NCBI GenBank assembly: GCA_029204225.1
Contig: CM055095.1
Coordinates: forward strand, 44,751,446 to 44,815,445
DNA length: 64,000 nt
Source: Diphasiastrum complanatum
Taxonomy: Eukaryota > Streptophyta > Lycopodiopsida > Lycopodiales > Lycopodiaceae
Direction of reading: 5' to 3'
The translations under genes were made by a program, and so were the position numbers. This document shows, in pieces, positions 9,520-20,985 of this stretch. The notes below the pieces were generated by a model, which was not told the DNA's origin, searched no databases, and worked only from the letters and a program-made list of their open reading frames with translations. Positions within the stretch are counted from its first letter, which is position 1; every line of letters starts with the position of its first letter.

Positions 9520-12500
9520 TTAGCATTCGATGCCACACTGCTGCAGATTTGGGCCCTGTACTTTGGGCAAAAAGGGATCGATCCTAACCCAAAGAAGCGA
9601 AAAAATAGAGGCAAGAAGAATTGACCATACGACAACAATTGTAGGTGTGCGATTTTGACGACCCATCAGACCCTTGAGGAAAGGGTATAAGTGCACTATA
9701 ACCCAAAATGCAAAAAAGATCTTCCCAAATAGGGGACCCCATGACTGGTAGCCATTGTTGATAGCATCTGATATGCCAGCAACAACACCAATAAGGTTGA
9801 TGATGAGCAAAGTCATGGGAGGGATCAGCAGCGTTGTCCATTTGAAGGCATAAAGCTCTCCAAAATTATCATCATCCCCTGATTTTGAAGTGACAGTAAA
9901 ATTTGTGTCTATACCAGCTAAAACCTTCAGCAATCCCTGAAACACTGCAAATAAGTGGGAAGAGACGCCTCCAATCACCCAAAACTGCTCATTTCTCCAC
10001 CATTCCTCGATCCCAACCCCGCTCCATCGCATTTCTAAGATACCCGTTGCAAAAATGGACATAAATAGGGAAATGAACCAAAGACTGGCAAAATTGCTAA
10101 TCTGCAAAGTTGGCATAAAACATGTAGAAGTATTAGAAGTGCAATTTGATTTGGAAGTTTGCATACAGATAGATCAGTGTGCTGCGCAAATTTGCAAGCA
10201 AAGCTTAAAGATTACCGTTGGAATAATAAATTTGTTGGTGAGGAGGCAGATAGCTGGCAAAGTACAGTAGGCAACCAATGGTATAGATGTAAGAGGGTAA
10301 ACTATGGTGTTGATGTAGGCGAACCTCTCCAGACATTTCAATTTGCCGCCATAGCCGTACCACAAAGGACAATGTCTACTAAGCAAAATTTCCACGGATC
10401 CAAGAGCCCATCTCAGTACTTGATGCAAGCGATCAGACAAATTGATTGGAGCAGACCCTTTGAATGCAGGTCGAGCAGGCATACAGTATATCGATCGCCA
10501 TCCGCGTGTGTGCATTTTAAATCCAGTTAAAATATCCTCAGTTACAGAGCCATAGATCCACCCAATCTGGAAAGAAGCACAGAAATTCATGAACAGAAAT
10601 GCATTTTGCTAAATGGCGAATATGCTAGCTTTCCATATTTTAACTTGGACGTTGCATTAGAAATATGCTGGTTTTGGAAAGGTCAAGCTGCACCCACCTC
10701 CTTTCCCCACTCTGTTTTGTCTTCGTAGCCGCAGCTAATTACGTGGATTGCTTCCTTGAGACGAGAAGCTGGACTAGCAGATTCAGGCACACCCCCATCG
10801 ATCAGAAGAGTCGAAGCTACAAAGACAGGACTTTGGCCAAATCTCTTTTCAAAAGTCTTCTGAGAAATGAGGGCAAACTTATCATCATCCGCATCTGACA
10901 TCAGATTGCAATACTTCAGTTACACCTACGAACCATATTCTGAAACACCAAACAGGTGTCTGACTAGAATAAGCAAGAGCTATATATGCAGTAAAATTTA
11001 TTTTTACGCTGCAGAAAGGACGGACTTTCTTTTGCCATCTATGCAGCATATCTTTATTTTTCTCCATTTATGTGCCATAAAGGGCAACCTTTTTTCTTGC
11101 TCTTTATGGAACATCAAGGAGGTTTCATGACTCTAACTTTAGTTCCTTAAACTTAGCATATAGAAACGTCGCATTCTTAGTACACAAACTTACCTTCTGT
11201 TTGTTCTTCTATGTCTTCAAGACTGAAGATAGCTGACGATTCTGTTCTTTTTGTGTCCTTATTTGTGCTTGTGTGCTTACTTTTTGACTTCTTAGCTTTC
11301 CGAGGCCAACAACACAGTGATGCACAGCAACCTGAACGTTCTTTGGAAGAATTCTCCTTCGGTGGTGGCTCATAACCATATAAAGCCTGTCTTCGAAACA
11401 AACATCCCGTGCCAACATACACAGGACCCTGTATGCCATCTAGCCCCTTCAGGTTGATCTGCAAAACGCAATACATAGCTCCTTAGATTATAAAAAGATT
11501 TCATTTTGGGACAACCGTTATGCCAAGTCATAACTGACTTTTTGGTTCTGTACATGTGCTACATACATCAAAGAAGACGGTGTTGTGATTTGCATATCGA
11601 TCATTTCGATCAATTCCATCAAATCTTTGAGGAAACTGTACATAGCACGTTCGCTTTCCAACATTTGGATCCATCATAAAGCACATCCCTTCACGAAGAG
11701 CCTTACTGTTGTTAATGTAGTGATCACAATCCAGATTGAGCAGGTAAGGAGCATTAGTGAGAACTGCAGATACTCGAACCTGTGAACCCATTACAAGAAA
11801 ATTAAGTATGGAAGACATTGACAACCATTAGAATTTTCAATGCATTCAACTAGAGATCACAAAAATGTGAAGGCATACCAGTGAATTCATAGCACCAGCT
11901 TTTTTGTGATGATTAAAGCCAGGGCGCTTCTCACGTGACACATAAACAAGGCGAGGAAGCTCATTTCCATCAGTATCATGGCCCCCGCTGTGTCCGAGAA
12001 AGACCTGAGGTCAAACGAGTTTTGGTAAACATCAAGTGCCGATTGCAACCAAAATACATAGTGTTAGGACTATAGCTTACGAGTTATGCTACCTGAATCG
12101 TTCCTGGATGATCTCCAGGGTTATTCCCCAAGTTTTGGTACACATCAAGTGCCAATTGCAACCAAAATACAGTGTTAGGACTATAGCTTACCAGTTATGC
12201 TACCTGAATCATTCCTGGATGATCTCGAAGTTTTGGTCCACATCAAGTGCCAATTGCAACCAAATTACAGTGTTAGGACTATAGCTTACGACTCACGAGT
12301 TATGCTACCTGAATCATTCCTGGATGATCTCGAGGGTTATTCCCCGGCCAAGGTGTCCCATCTTGCATAGTCCATCCCTCGTCTGGGACCTTTTGGGATT
12401 TTGCTACCAGGGCATTTATCCGGACCTTGAACTCCTCGTACTCTCTCTGCAAAAGATAATTACAAAGCCTTGAAAAGTTAGCACATACTAAAATAAGCAG

Positions 12501-15500
12501 GACAGTTTCTAGGAAATAGGCAACAGGGGAACGTCTGAAACCCTGGAAAAATGGGAACGTTTCTGATGAGTAAAGGCGGAAATGCAACATCGTCACACTA
12601 TTTTTTTCTAGAAAATGGAAGTAAACATATAGTACTTTTATCATTAGATTAGAGTTCAAGCACTCAAATACTGTGTTAGCGAAATAAATAAACCTCGCAA
12701 GTGGAAAACTTTGGGCCAAGGAGAATTGGTTCCAACCCTCAAGCTGGGGAATGGCTGGGAACGGTCCTTCTGCAATCGGAATCCTACCTCATATTTCCAT
12801 GTTGGGGGCAGGCAAGATCACCATTCCCCGGTTGGGATGGGTGGTAACACGTTCACTAGGAACTATGCTGTAAATGAGTGTTCTTATGGAAACAATAATG
12901 CAGACATTCAGCAACGAAAAGGAAGGAAATTGAGAATCAAAGTACCTTCATCGCACGCCGCTCCTTCACAAATGAAGGGTGTACTTTGTCCTTCAAGTAG
13001 TCTATTTTCTGAGCAAAATACATTTCAGGAGCACGAGGCTCGATGCTGAACTTTTTGCAAAAAGGAACCCATTTGCGGGCAAATTCTGAAGTTTCTGCGA
13101 GAGCTTCAAACGTAAGCATCGCTGCCCCATCATCTGAAACGTAGCAGGAAACTTTATCCACGGGGTAGTCAACTGCTAGTATGGAAAGGACCGTGTTAGC
13201 AGTTACTAGAGGGGGCTCTTTAGTGGGATCTACAGTGCTGACATAGAGATCCACTGGAGCAAGCTGGGATGGCTGTCCTTCCTTCTCAAACCTGTTCAAT
13301 ATTAAGATATACACACTTTACACAATGATGTCGATTACAAATTTGAAAAGGCTATCTTTGCTAAGGCCAAAATACAGAGAATGAGAACAGGCCAGAAGAA
13401 GGAAAACACTAATGCATAAAGAATGGTAAAAGTATATTCTGAGAAAAAGAAACACACCTAAGAGACAGTCTGTCCAGATATGTTTCGCGATTGATGGGAA
13501 ACCACTTAGGAAATTGGTCCAGAATCCAGGAAAATGCAAACCATATCTCGCATATAACTGAGGTGAGCCATAAGCCATATGCATTTTTTACGGGATTAAG
13601 TATGCGATATCGGAAGAAGAAGCCCAAAATTACAAGCCGAATGATAATTATCATGCGGTAGGGATTGATTCTACTTGATGGTAAAGGAACCTTCCTTGAT
13701 AAAGGTTGTCTTGCTTCATCCATTCTGCCAACAGATGGAATCACATAGTTGACGTCAAAATATCCATCATATAGAACCACATATGGTCTATCGAGAGAAA
13801 AGGATAAACAAGAAACGGAAACCAGGAACATGCATGAAATTTCTAACTTCTTTACTTCATAAATATCACTTAGAAGCATAGTCAATGAGCTAATATATGG
13901 ACAACATGGACTGAAATCATTTGGAAAGGTATAGAGGCATCGTACGTTAATTCTGTGTCATCAGGTCCAAAGTGGTCATCTGCACCTCCTTTCCCTCCAG
14001 AAAAATTTTGTCCACCTTCAGCCATCATGAGTTGCATCTTATCTTGTTTGTTCTTCCAGTTTGTGACTCTTTCTTTCCAAGCAACAGTTCCATAGCCATA
14101 TGTAGAGGGGTCCTTTGATGGATCAAGAGACCTAACTTGGACTGGAAAATAAAGAATGCGTCAGGCTAAAGAATGCATCTACAAACAGCAAGCTCATTCC
14201 ATGCAACACCTTCAATCGAAGCTTCCGACAATTTTTCCAAAGGCATGAGATCGTTACAATCAGCTTCATCGTCTACTTGAGTGGGGACACTATATGAGCA
14301 ACCAATGTGGATAGAATGATCGTCATGGCAGAAATTGAGACAAACTAAAGTATAACAAGGAGTTCCCAAAGAGAGATGCAATCTCACTCCTTGACTGTAG
14401 CTGTTTTGCACCAAACAAACCCATTTGCACAAGCATGTGAACATTCTGAGTGACTACGTCTCCTGTTGACTTCTTTCTAGAAAGACGTGGGTAAAGTTCT
14501 GACCTGGGAGATTGGAATCATGATATGGAAGAGGATGAATTCGGTTGCCATTGGGTGCTGAACCATTAGGTATAACAAGAGCATGATGCTCTGGAGGTAT
14601 ATCTTGAGGCTCCTCATTCCCCTGAACAAACATCAAATAATATAATAAGCAGATCTTTTGAACTACATGCAGGTAAAAACTTGTTTGAAAAATAGATCAA
14701 GGAATAGAGGTAAACAGATCAGTAATGCAGAAGGGGTATGCTTACCGCATGACCATTTGTGAGGAGGGGATAAACAGGCTGGGGAGAAGACATCATATGC
14801 ACTTCATGATGATCTGCACGGCCATAGCTCATGTGGCCATGAAGCATTGCCTCGGTTACATGCTGTTTATCAAGCTTGTCAATGTCATAGTAAGTGCCAA
14901 ACTCATTTTCCAAATCATCTACATCATCTTCCTCCTCATCCCCTTCAACTCTGGGACTTCCTGAGAAATAAAAAATCTTAAGAGGGGATTAGCTCAGAAA
15001 GTTGCAGCTTTGTGGATCAAATTGGAACATACGAGATGGGTGTTGACAGACATTATGTAACAGCATATTGCATGTGAATGGGGCTTGCCTTTCTGACGCT
15101 TGAATCTGGTTTTGCACTGAGGACAAGATTGATTTCCTTCTTTGCGTTCATACTCATAGCAAGGACGGCAAACTGGAAAGGCACATTCATTACAAGCAAC
15201 GAATAGCTCGCCATCAATTGTTAAGCCCACATCGTCCCCGCATATCTGGCATACTTGCCCATCTGCATGCTCCAGTGGCTTCACCTGCATCAACACCAAA
15301 TAATAGCTCAATTCTAATCCACTCGCTGTAATAAAACCAAATGATCTGATGTATGCATACATTCACACAGCAATTACTGCTATTTTCATAGAGAGCTTGC
15401 TTCTTTGGAGAGGAAAAGGCAATGTAGCTATAAATTTCTTTTTTATAGTGGTGGTGCAAAGACTAGAGAGGTAGCCAAAGAGGAAGATACGAACTAAGAG

Positions 15501-15594
15501 TGTATGGCACAATCGGGCATACCCCATCAGCCCGAATGACTACCAGTTCATTTCTGTTATGAGATCCGGCTACCAGTCCTGCATTGGCTTCCAT
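9520..15594 (-). CDS. CESA: Cellulose synthase catalytic subunit (CESA), 14 exons, complete
   Basis: Processive GT2 enzyme adding UDP-glucose to beta-1,4-glucan in plasma-membrane rosettes. Exons: 15594-15523, 15284-15089, 14960-14746, 14621-14504, 14141-13946, 13787(or 13724)-13458, 13291-12946, 12446-12309, 12004-11879, 11779-11567, 11458-11194, 10894-10698, 10566-10216, 10101-9520; all join in frame. The protein is 1114 aa (1093 with the shorter exon 6; plant CESAs are about 1000-1100). The RING-type zinc finger has cysteines 36-81 (CQIC, CNEC, CRPC, CPQC). Two membrane spans lie in exon 6 and six in exons 13-14. Catalytic motifs in long-form numbering: DDG 429-431, DCD 596-598, TED 813-815, QVLRW 853-857. 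It ends QQCGIEC. No stop or frameshift is seen. The start ATG heads the family N-terminus [17 protein letters not shown]. Intron 2 is GC-AG. Introns are 99-499 bp and free of transposons. Class (primary or secondary wall) is not certain. Confidence 0.96.
12018..12344. repeat. Three tandem copies spanning the exon 8 / intron 8 junction of CESA
   Basis: Units start at about 12018, 12131 and 12229 (AGTTTTGGTNNACATCAAGT) and are 98-116 bp long. Each includes the last 24-37 bases of exon 8 with its CAG|GTAGC donor. The genuine exon end is 12309; copies end at 12204 and 12093 within intron 8. The middle copy lacks part of the exon-derived segment. The copies are over 90 percent alike by eye. Confidence 0.9.
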
Positions 15595-16056
15595 GGCGAT
15601 TGAGGATACCCTCTCAGCTTATTTTTCTCCTAGGCTGCTTCAGCTACTCTCTTTCCACCACCCAAAATGTCACCTTCAATTCCATTCTCATTAACCAAGC
15701 ACAATTATTCTGCTTACAAAAAATCTAAAAGATACAGCTTTATCAATGAAGCTAGCAATTCTAGCAAATCCTTCTGTTTATTTCCAGCCCATAAATAAGC
15801 GAATTGTTCCTCTGCTTCATAATCCGCGAGCCAGTTCCTGCTCTCCTTTCAATCCAATTCCAAGCTGGAAACAAAAACTTGGTGCGGAAATCAGCAAAAA
15901 GGGAGCAGATCACACAGGCAAGGAGGATCCTGAAGCAATGCAGAGGCGAGGGAGAGAAAAGCGGACGAGGGAAGGACGAGGAAGATGGCAAAGCGCATGG
16001 GAGGAAGGCAGGAGGAGTTCTCCTGGCTTTAACTAAGCTCCTGCAAAGGAGGAGAC
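15595..16056 (-). promoter_or_regulatory. CESA 5' leader (CT-rich)
   Basis: Reading toward the ATG on the minus strand, the region from about 16040 to 15945 is strongly pyrimidine-rich (TTCCTCGTCCTTCC, TTTTCTCTCCCTCG), as plant 5' UTRs often are. It then becomes AT-rich with several upstream ATGs and no long upstream frame continuous with the protein. A leader intron is possible but not shown. Confidence 0.45.
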
Positions 16057-16066
16057 AGGAATATAA
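16057..16066 (-). promoter_or_regulatory. Possible TATA box of CESA
   Basis: The minus strand reads GTTATATTCC about 20-30 bases before the CT-rich leader. It is a plausible TATA element by position only, and no transcript data are available. Confidence 0.3.
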
Positions 16067-16149
16067 CAAAAATTAACAGACACTTAACCACGAGCCAGGA
16101 TCCATAACCCAGTCTAACAGAACCTTAACGAGACCAAACGACCGACAAA

Positions 16150-16470
16150 CAGATGTGAGCCACACGATGAGATCCGACGGTCACGGTCGACTCCTACCCA
16201 AACCCGGTTGCATGAACAGTATCTGGGGGGCATAGCAGCCGCAGGATTCTAGATCCAACGGTGAGCGTTGGTCACACCTCCGATAGCAAGCATTTCCAAA
16301 TATAGCTAGAAGGACTCTCAACCGTAGATAACTGATCTGACGGTCAGAAATTTGCCAGGTGTAGGAGAGTAGAAGAGACGCAAGCCGCACTGAATAGTCT
16401 TCAGGGAAAAGCAGATCGAAAGGTCTGGCAGGCGATGTGAGCCGCAGGATCGAGCATCGACGGCTGAGAA
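16150..16470. repeat. Degenerate repeat array with ATCNRACGGT core upstream of CESA
   Basis: Related blocks lie at about 16171 (GATCCGACGGTCA), 16252 (GATCCAACGGTGAG), 16334 (GATCTGACGGTCAG) and 16456 (ATCGACGGCTGAG). The first three are about 80 bp apart. Several are preceded by GAGCCRCA-GAT. The core resembles AACGG-type MYB / mitosis-specific activator sites, but that function is inferred. Confidence 0.6.
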
Positions 16471-16819
16471 TGGGTTACGTGCTCTTATGTGCAATCTAGC
16501 ACATCCTTGCTCAGGCCAGCTTTGATTGCATCATAATTATCAAAAAAAAAATTGAAAAAGAGGTGGAGGCTGGGCCAACGACGACCAACAACAATATAAA
16601 GTACTCATTTTATGGCAACTTCTCTTATGTTAAGTAGTAAACATAAAGGAGTTGTTGGCTGGTAGGCCCATGACAAAAGGGTCCTTTTAGAGGATGGAGC
16701 TAAGAGTAGGGCCCCACGTCCAAGAAACATCGACTCCCCATCCATCCATCGGCTCCTCTTATTTTTAGCACCCTGCACACGCGTCAAGGTGGGCCAGGCA
16801 GGGAGGTTTTTTTTTTTTT

Positions 16820-17100
16820 TAAACTGCTTGCCCTGGTGCCACATGTCGGGCACCAGGGTTTATCCCATAAGCAAATCTCTGAGATAAACCAATACCTATA
16901 TATATGTGCAGGTGGGTGTGAAGCTGCCCAGTGCCACCTGCCCGGTTCCCGGTGCCACCTGGGCCTGCCCGGCGCCACCCACCTGGCGCCGGTGCCCCTG
17001 CCCGGTGCCACTCGGCACCACCTGGGCGCTGCCTGCCCCCTGGCGCCCGCCTGCACCTTTTTGGCCAGCCCCTGGCTGGCGCACCCTGATGCGCCAAGGT
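16820..17100. repeat. GC-rich segment with GGTGCCACCT-type repeats and hairpins
   Basis: A sharp GC-rich island begins with a perfect hairpin (CCCTGGTGCC ... GGGCACCAGGG, about 16831-16858). It is followed by a GGTTTATC/GATAAACC pair and many copies of GGTGCCACCT/CTGCCCGGCGCC. Open frames here are by-products of base composition. It may be a transposon core, but no TIR or target duplication was seen. Confidence 0.6.
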
Positions 17101-17109
17101 GCTACAATT

Positions 17110-17305
17110 ATGTGGAGCCTCCATCCATCTATCTGTGGAGCTTATGCTGAAAACACTACTCCCCATCCATCCATCCATCTGTGGAGCGTACGTATGCTGA
17201 AAACACTACTCCAGTGAAGAGTGGCTTCATAGGGCTCCATTGAAAAGAGTGGTTTCATAGGGCTCGAGTGCAGAGTGGCTTCATAAGGCAATGAAGAGCG
17301 GTCTC
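17110..17305. repeat. Tandem repeats (CATC minisatellite and two short repeat families)
   Basis: Two copies of a unit CCATCCATCTRTGGAGC... ending TGCTGAAAACACTACTCC are followed by about four imperfect copies of a 25-30 bp unit GAGTGGCTTCATAGGGCTC. CCATCCATC also occurs on the left side of the GC-rich island at about 16740. Confidence 0.75.
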
Positions 17306-20300
17306 CTAGGGCCTTTCTACCCACCTTTTGAATGCCCTCAACTTCGAAATAGTGAACCGAGTCCAGTTCGCCTTTCTCATCCATGGGGACGTGCTCTAAA
17401 TGCCACCCACCCTCAGTTTGTTTGGCGTGAGGAGCCACAAGTCTCCACAACCATCCCTTCATTTCGTATGTGAGAAGTGAATTGCATGTGTTATGGAGAA
17501 TGTGAAAGGTGTTAACATGCCAATTTGGCTTCTTGCAATCAACTCCAAAGGACTTTTTTTTTTTTGGACACTAACCATGTACTTGGGTGATCGATCACAC
17601 ACCAAAGACTCTCTATCCCCTCATTTTTTACACAATTCCTTTTAAATGCCTATCAATTTTCCACATGAACTCTAACTTAGCAAGTGAGAACTTAAGCCCA
17701 ATGTTTGCTAAGGAATTTTGTTGTTCGGGGTCTAGATGGTTCCCTATTGGCCTAACAAGGCCGAATTTCACTCTAACCCAAGTGTTGTTCCAACAATTGG
17801 ACAAAAGCTTGAGTGCAAAGCCCAATTGTTTGGTGGAAGCCTTTGAGGTTTAATTTCACATAAAGGTTGTATTTGAAGTAACTACTCTAATCATCATACA
17901 TGCTTATGGGGATTCAGGATCCCAATATTGACATTTTTCTGTCGTGTTGAATACAAGAGAAGAAATAATTTTATGCCATAGAGATGCTAGAAATTTGAAC
18001 ACCTTCAAATTGAGCATAAATTGGTGGCACATCAGCATCTAGTGATGGATGAGTCCACCTAGAGCCCTTCCATTGGAGAAGAAATTATTTTCAAAATTAA
18101 ATCGTTCTGGTCATACTATGGTTCATGAATTTGATGATGTTAGCACTCTTTTTCTTTTTTGTGTATTTGTTATTTTTAGATAGCTTCATATTCTAAGGTG
18201 GTAGTGAGTGCAATTGTTGACTCCCATCACTTGCTTGATGATCCTATGATAATTGTCTTTTGATTTATTGTGCTTACGACTTTTAGGTAGCTTTGGACAA
18301 TGATTTGAGCTTACACACACATTCCCTTCCAATTAAACTTGCTTTGTGAGTGTATGCAGCATGTGCTTGGCAATAGAAATCTTGAATGATTTTGATCTAT
18401 TAACAATGGTAGCACAAACTTTGATGTCAATTCTTGAAAGGTTATGATTAGGCATTTTATGGTTACGTGACAAATATTTGGGCTTAAAGTGTTACCACTT
18501 TTCTTTGGACCCTTTTTTGGTATTCCTACATGGTGCATCGTTTGCTTTTATTGATAGCTTGTAGGTGGATCGATAAAGTATCCTTTCATTGGTAGAGGCA
18601 CAATTGTACTCTTTTATTATTATTTTTATGTGCTTTGATCTAAATCCTTTACATTTGGCATAACACTTCACTTTATTTTCTATGTCCTTTAATATTTATT
18701 ATTTTGCTAGTATATGTTAGACCCACTAGATCTTTTCTACACCCCATGACTCAATGATTTAATCCCTCTCAAAGCCTAAACTTGAGGTTTACAAGGTTTA
18801 TCAAATATACATCCAAGAAGTTTGACTCCATAGTAAGTGAACCAACATGCCTAAGCGTTTATAAGAGCCAAAAATTTGCTCAAATATCATGTCATTCTTC
18901 AATACCAATTGTGTGTATAATAGTATGTTCTCCTCTACAATAATCAATATAAAAGTGCATTGACAAAGCTGCATGCTTGAATCAAAGTGGCCATGCGAGT
19001 GGACGCTTGGAGCCTTATGTTCATTGGCTTGGACTTATTGTATAAACAATTGTACATGATGATGCCAATGGGATCATCTATTGATGTAGTAAAAAATCAC
19101 CGTTATGTTGCTCATCATATGTTTTTTGTTTTAATACCCAAGCTTCAAGTATCAGCAAGTGTAAATTTGCTATTTCTATTGTTCACAAATATGGTCAAGC
19201 CTAGTCCCATAAACTTTGGAGCACAAGGCTCCGAACTATTAAGTATAATATTGAAGAGTAGAGTTTCTAGGAAAATAAAATCTACAACAATAAAACTCAA
19301 GTTGCTTCATAGTACATGTGTTCAATATCACTCATATACATGTTTAGTCATAGTTGTTATAATGTCCTTATTTGTTGGTGAGTAGGTGCTTGAATGGTAG
19401 TTGCCACCCAATGGATACATCATGATTTTGCACCATCACCTTCTAGGTGTAGCGTTGTCCAGATTATGATATTTAACCTTTGTGCTGAATTGATTAAGTA
19501 GGAAACGTGCTTCATAAATCTTGAAACCTAGACTATGTCTTACAATATTATTGACTACATCAAAAATTGTGTGCATGGTGTATAAGATGAGGGAAATGGA
19601 ATAAAAATGAAACATGAGTATTTTCACACTTGTGCCATAAAAGTAGAATGTCAATGTAAATTTCACAAAAACATCTTTGACATGGTTTTTAACAAGTGGC
19701 ATGTTGGTGATGGACTCCTTTCCTTTGCTAGAGGTGAGAGTTCAACCCAATCAACCACACAAAGTACATTGCATCTTGATGGTGGAGAATAGGTTGGCCA
19801 AATTATCGAATATAGGAAGTTAGGGATAGAAGTATGTTAAGTAATATCATGGCTAATCCTGGTCTAATGGACTAGCTAGATTTGTAATCTTGTCAAACTA
19901 GCGAGAATAAGTTGAAGAACATAGCTAAGGATGTAAGATTGCCTAGAGGAATATGGAGGCTAAGTTGGAATTATGTATGACATAATACTCATGTCAAACA
20001 TTTCTAGTCTAAAATTGGGATGTGGTGATTAAGTTGTGATGTTTTGATATCATTTTTATTGAGAATATTGTATTTGTTTTGAGAAGTTTCTTGAAGAGAA
20101 GGATGGTGACAAAGGTTGGTTTATGCGGAACTCACACATGAAGAGTGAAGTTTCAGTTGATAGATTTGTACAATGGTGACAAGGATGTTATTGGGGAGGC
20201 ATAGTTTAGAAAGAGTAGATTTGGCATTGATAAAAGAGGGGAAATACAAAGAGATGAATGAAAATGTGAATGAAGCTATGTCCATCAAAGGAGAGAGGAG

Positions 20301-20985
20301 AGGAAGCTCGACAATGTGACAAAGGAATACAAGATCAATTATACAAAAGACTTTTTGTGCTAATATCACTGATATGAATTATTCTAATGTGGGGTATCAA
20401 GATGTGTGGTTGGAAATAGAAACGGTTCTAAAGAAAAGGTTGGTCATAGTGGGAAATCATTTGTAAATTGCATAATGGAATGGAGATTATGAATGTGCAA
20501 TCAACCTGCGGTGGAGCTGCAAGCATTGATCATCTTCCTTCCAACAATGTCAGCTCACCTAACATAAAAACACTGTAATGTCGGCATAGATATGATATGT
20601 GTGCTCTAAAGGCTGCAAACTTAGCATGCTTCATCAAGAGGTGAAATATGTGGAATGCAATACTCCAAAAAATTGTTTGTTCGCCCTTAATGGCCGCTAA
20701 CAAATAACCAATATTCGTAAGTGAAATAGTAGCATCAGCATTAGTCCCAAAAAGTATATGATTACAATGTTCATTAAATTTTCGAAAAACCGCATTTTAA
20801 AAAATAAGCTCTAAGTTCTAACTTGACTTTGGGCCTTGAGTTTTATGTCTATTATTTCTATTTACATTTGTCTTGCGTGCTCATTGGGCCATGGACTTAT
20901 ACGCGCAGGAAGCCATGCCCTCGCAACACATTTATTATTGAATTTATTTATTCGCTCGCGTTGTGTTGGGAATACACCCAATAGG
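17306..20985. other. No recognisable feature
   Basis: AT-rich sequence with many stops in all frames. The longest frame (18987-19385, +, 132 aa) has no motif I recognise and no codon pattern that convinces. Probably ancient transposon debris. Confidence 0.4.

Noticed and set aside
10055-10530. Plus-strand ORFs over the CESA 3' half
   Set aside because: Antisense shadows of CESA exons 13-14, which show clear protein conservation on the minus strand.
15746-16076. ORFs in the CESA leader, both strands
   Set aside because: They overlap the CT-rich 5' leader and show no domain; upstream ATGs without continuity to CESA.
16784-17217. Ala/Gly/Pro-rich ORFs of 60-119 codons
   Set aside because: Products of the GC-rich repeat island; no conserved motif.
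18987-19385. 132-aa plus-strand ORF as a possible gene
   Set aside because: No motif, no splice or promoter context, low-complexity surroundings; not supportable.
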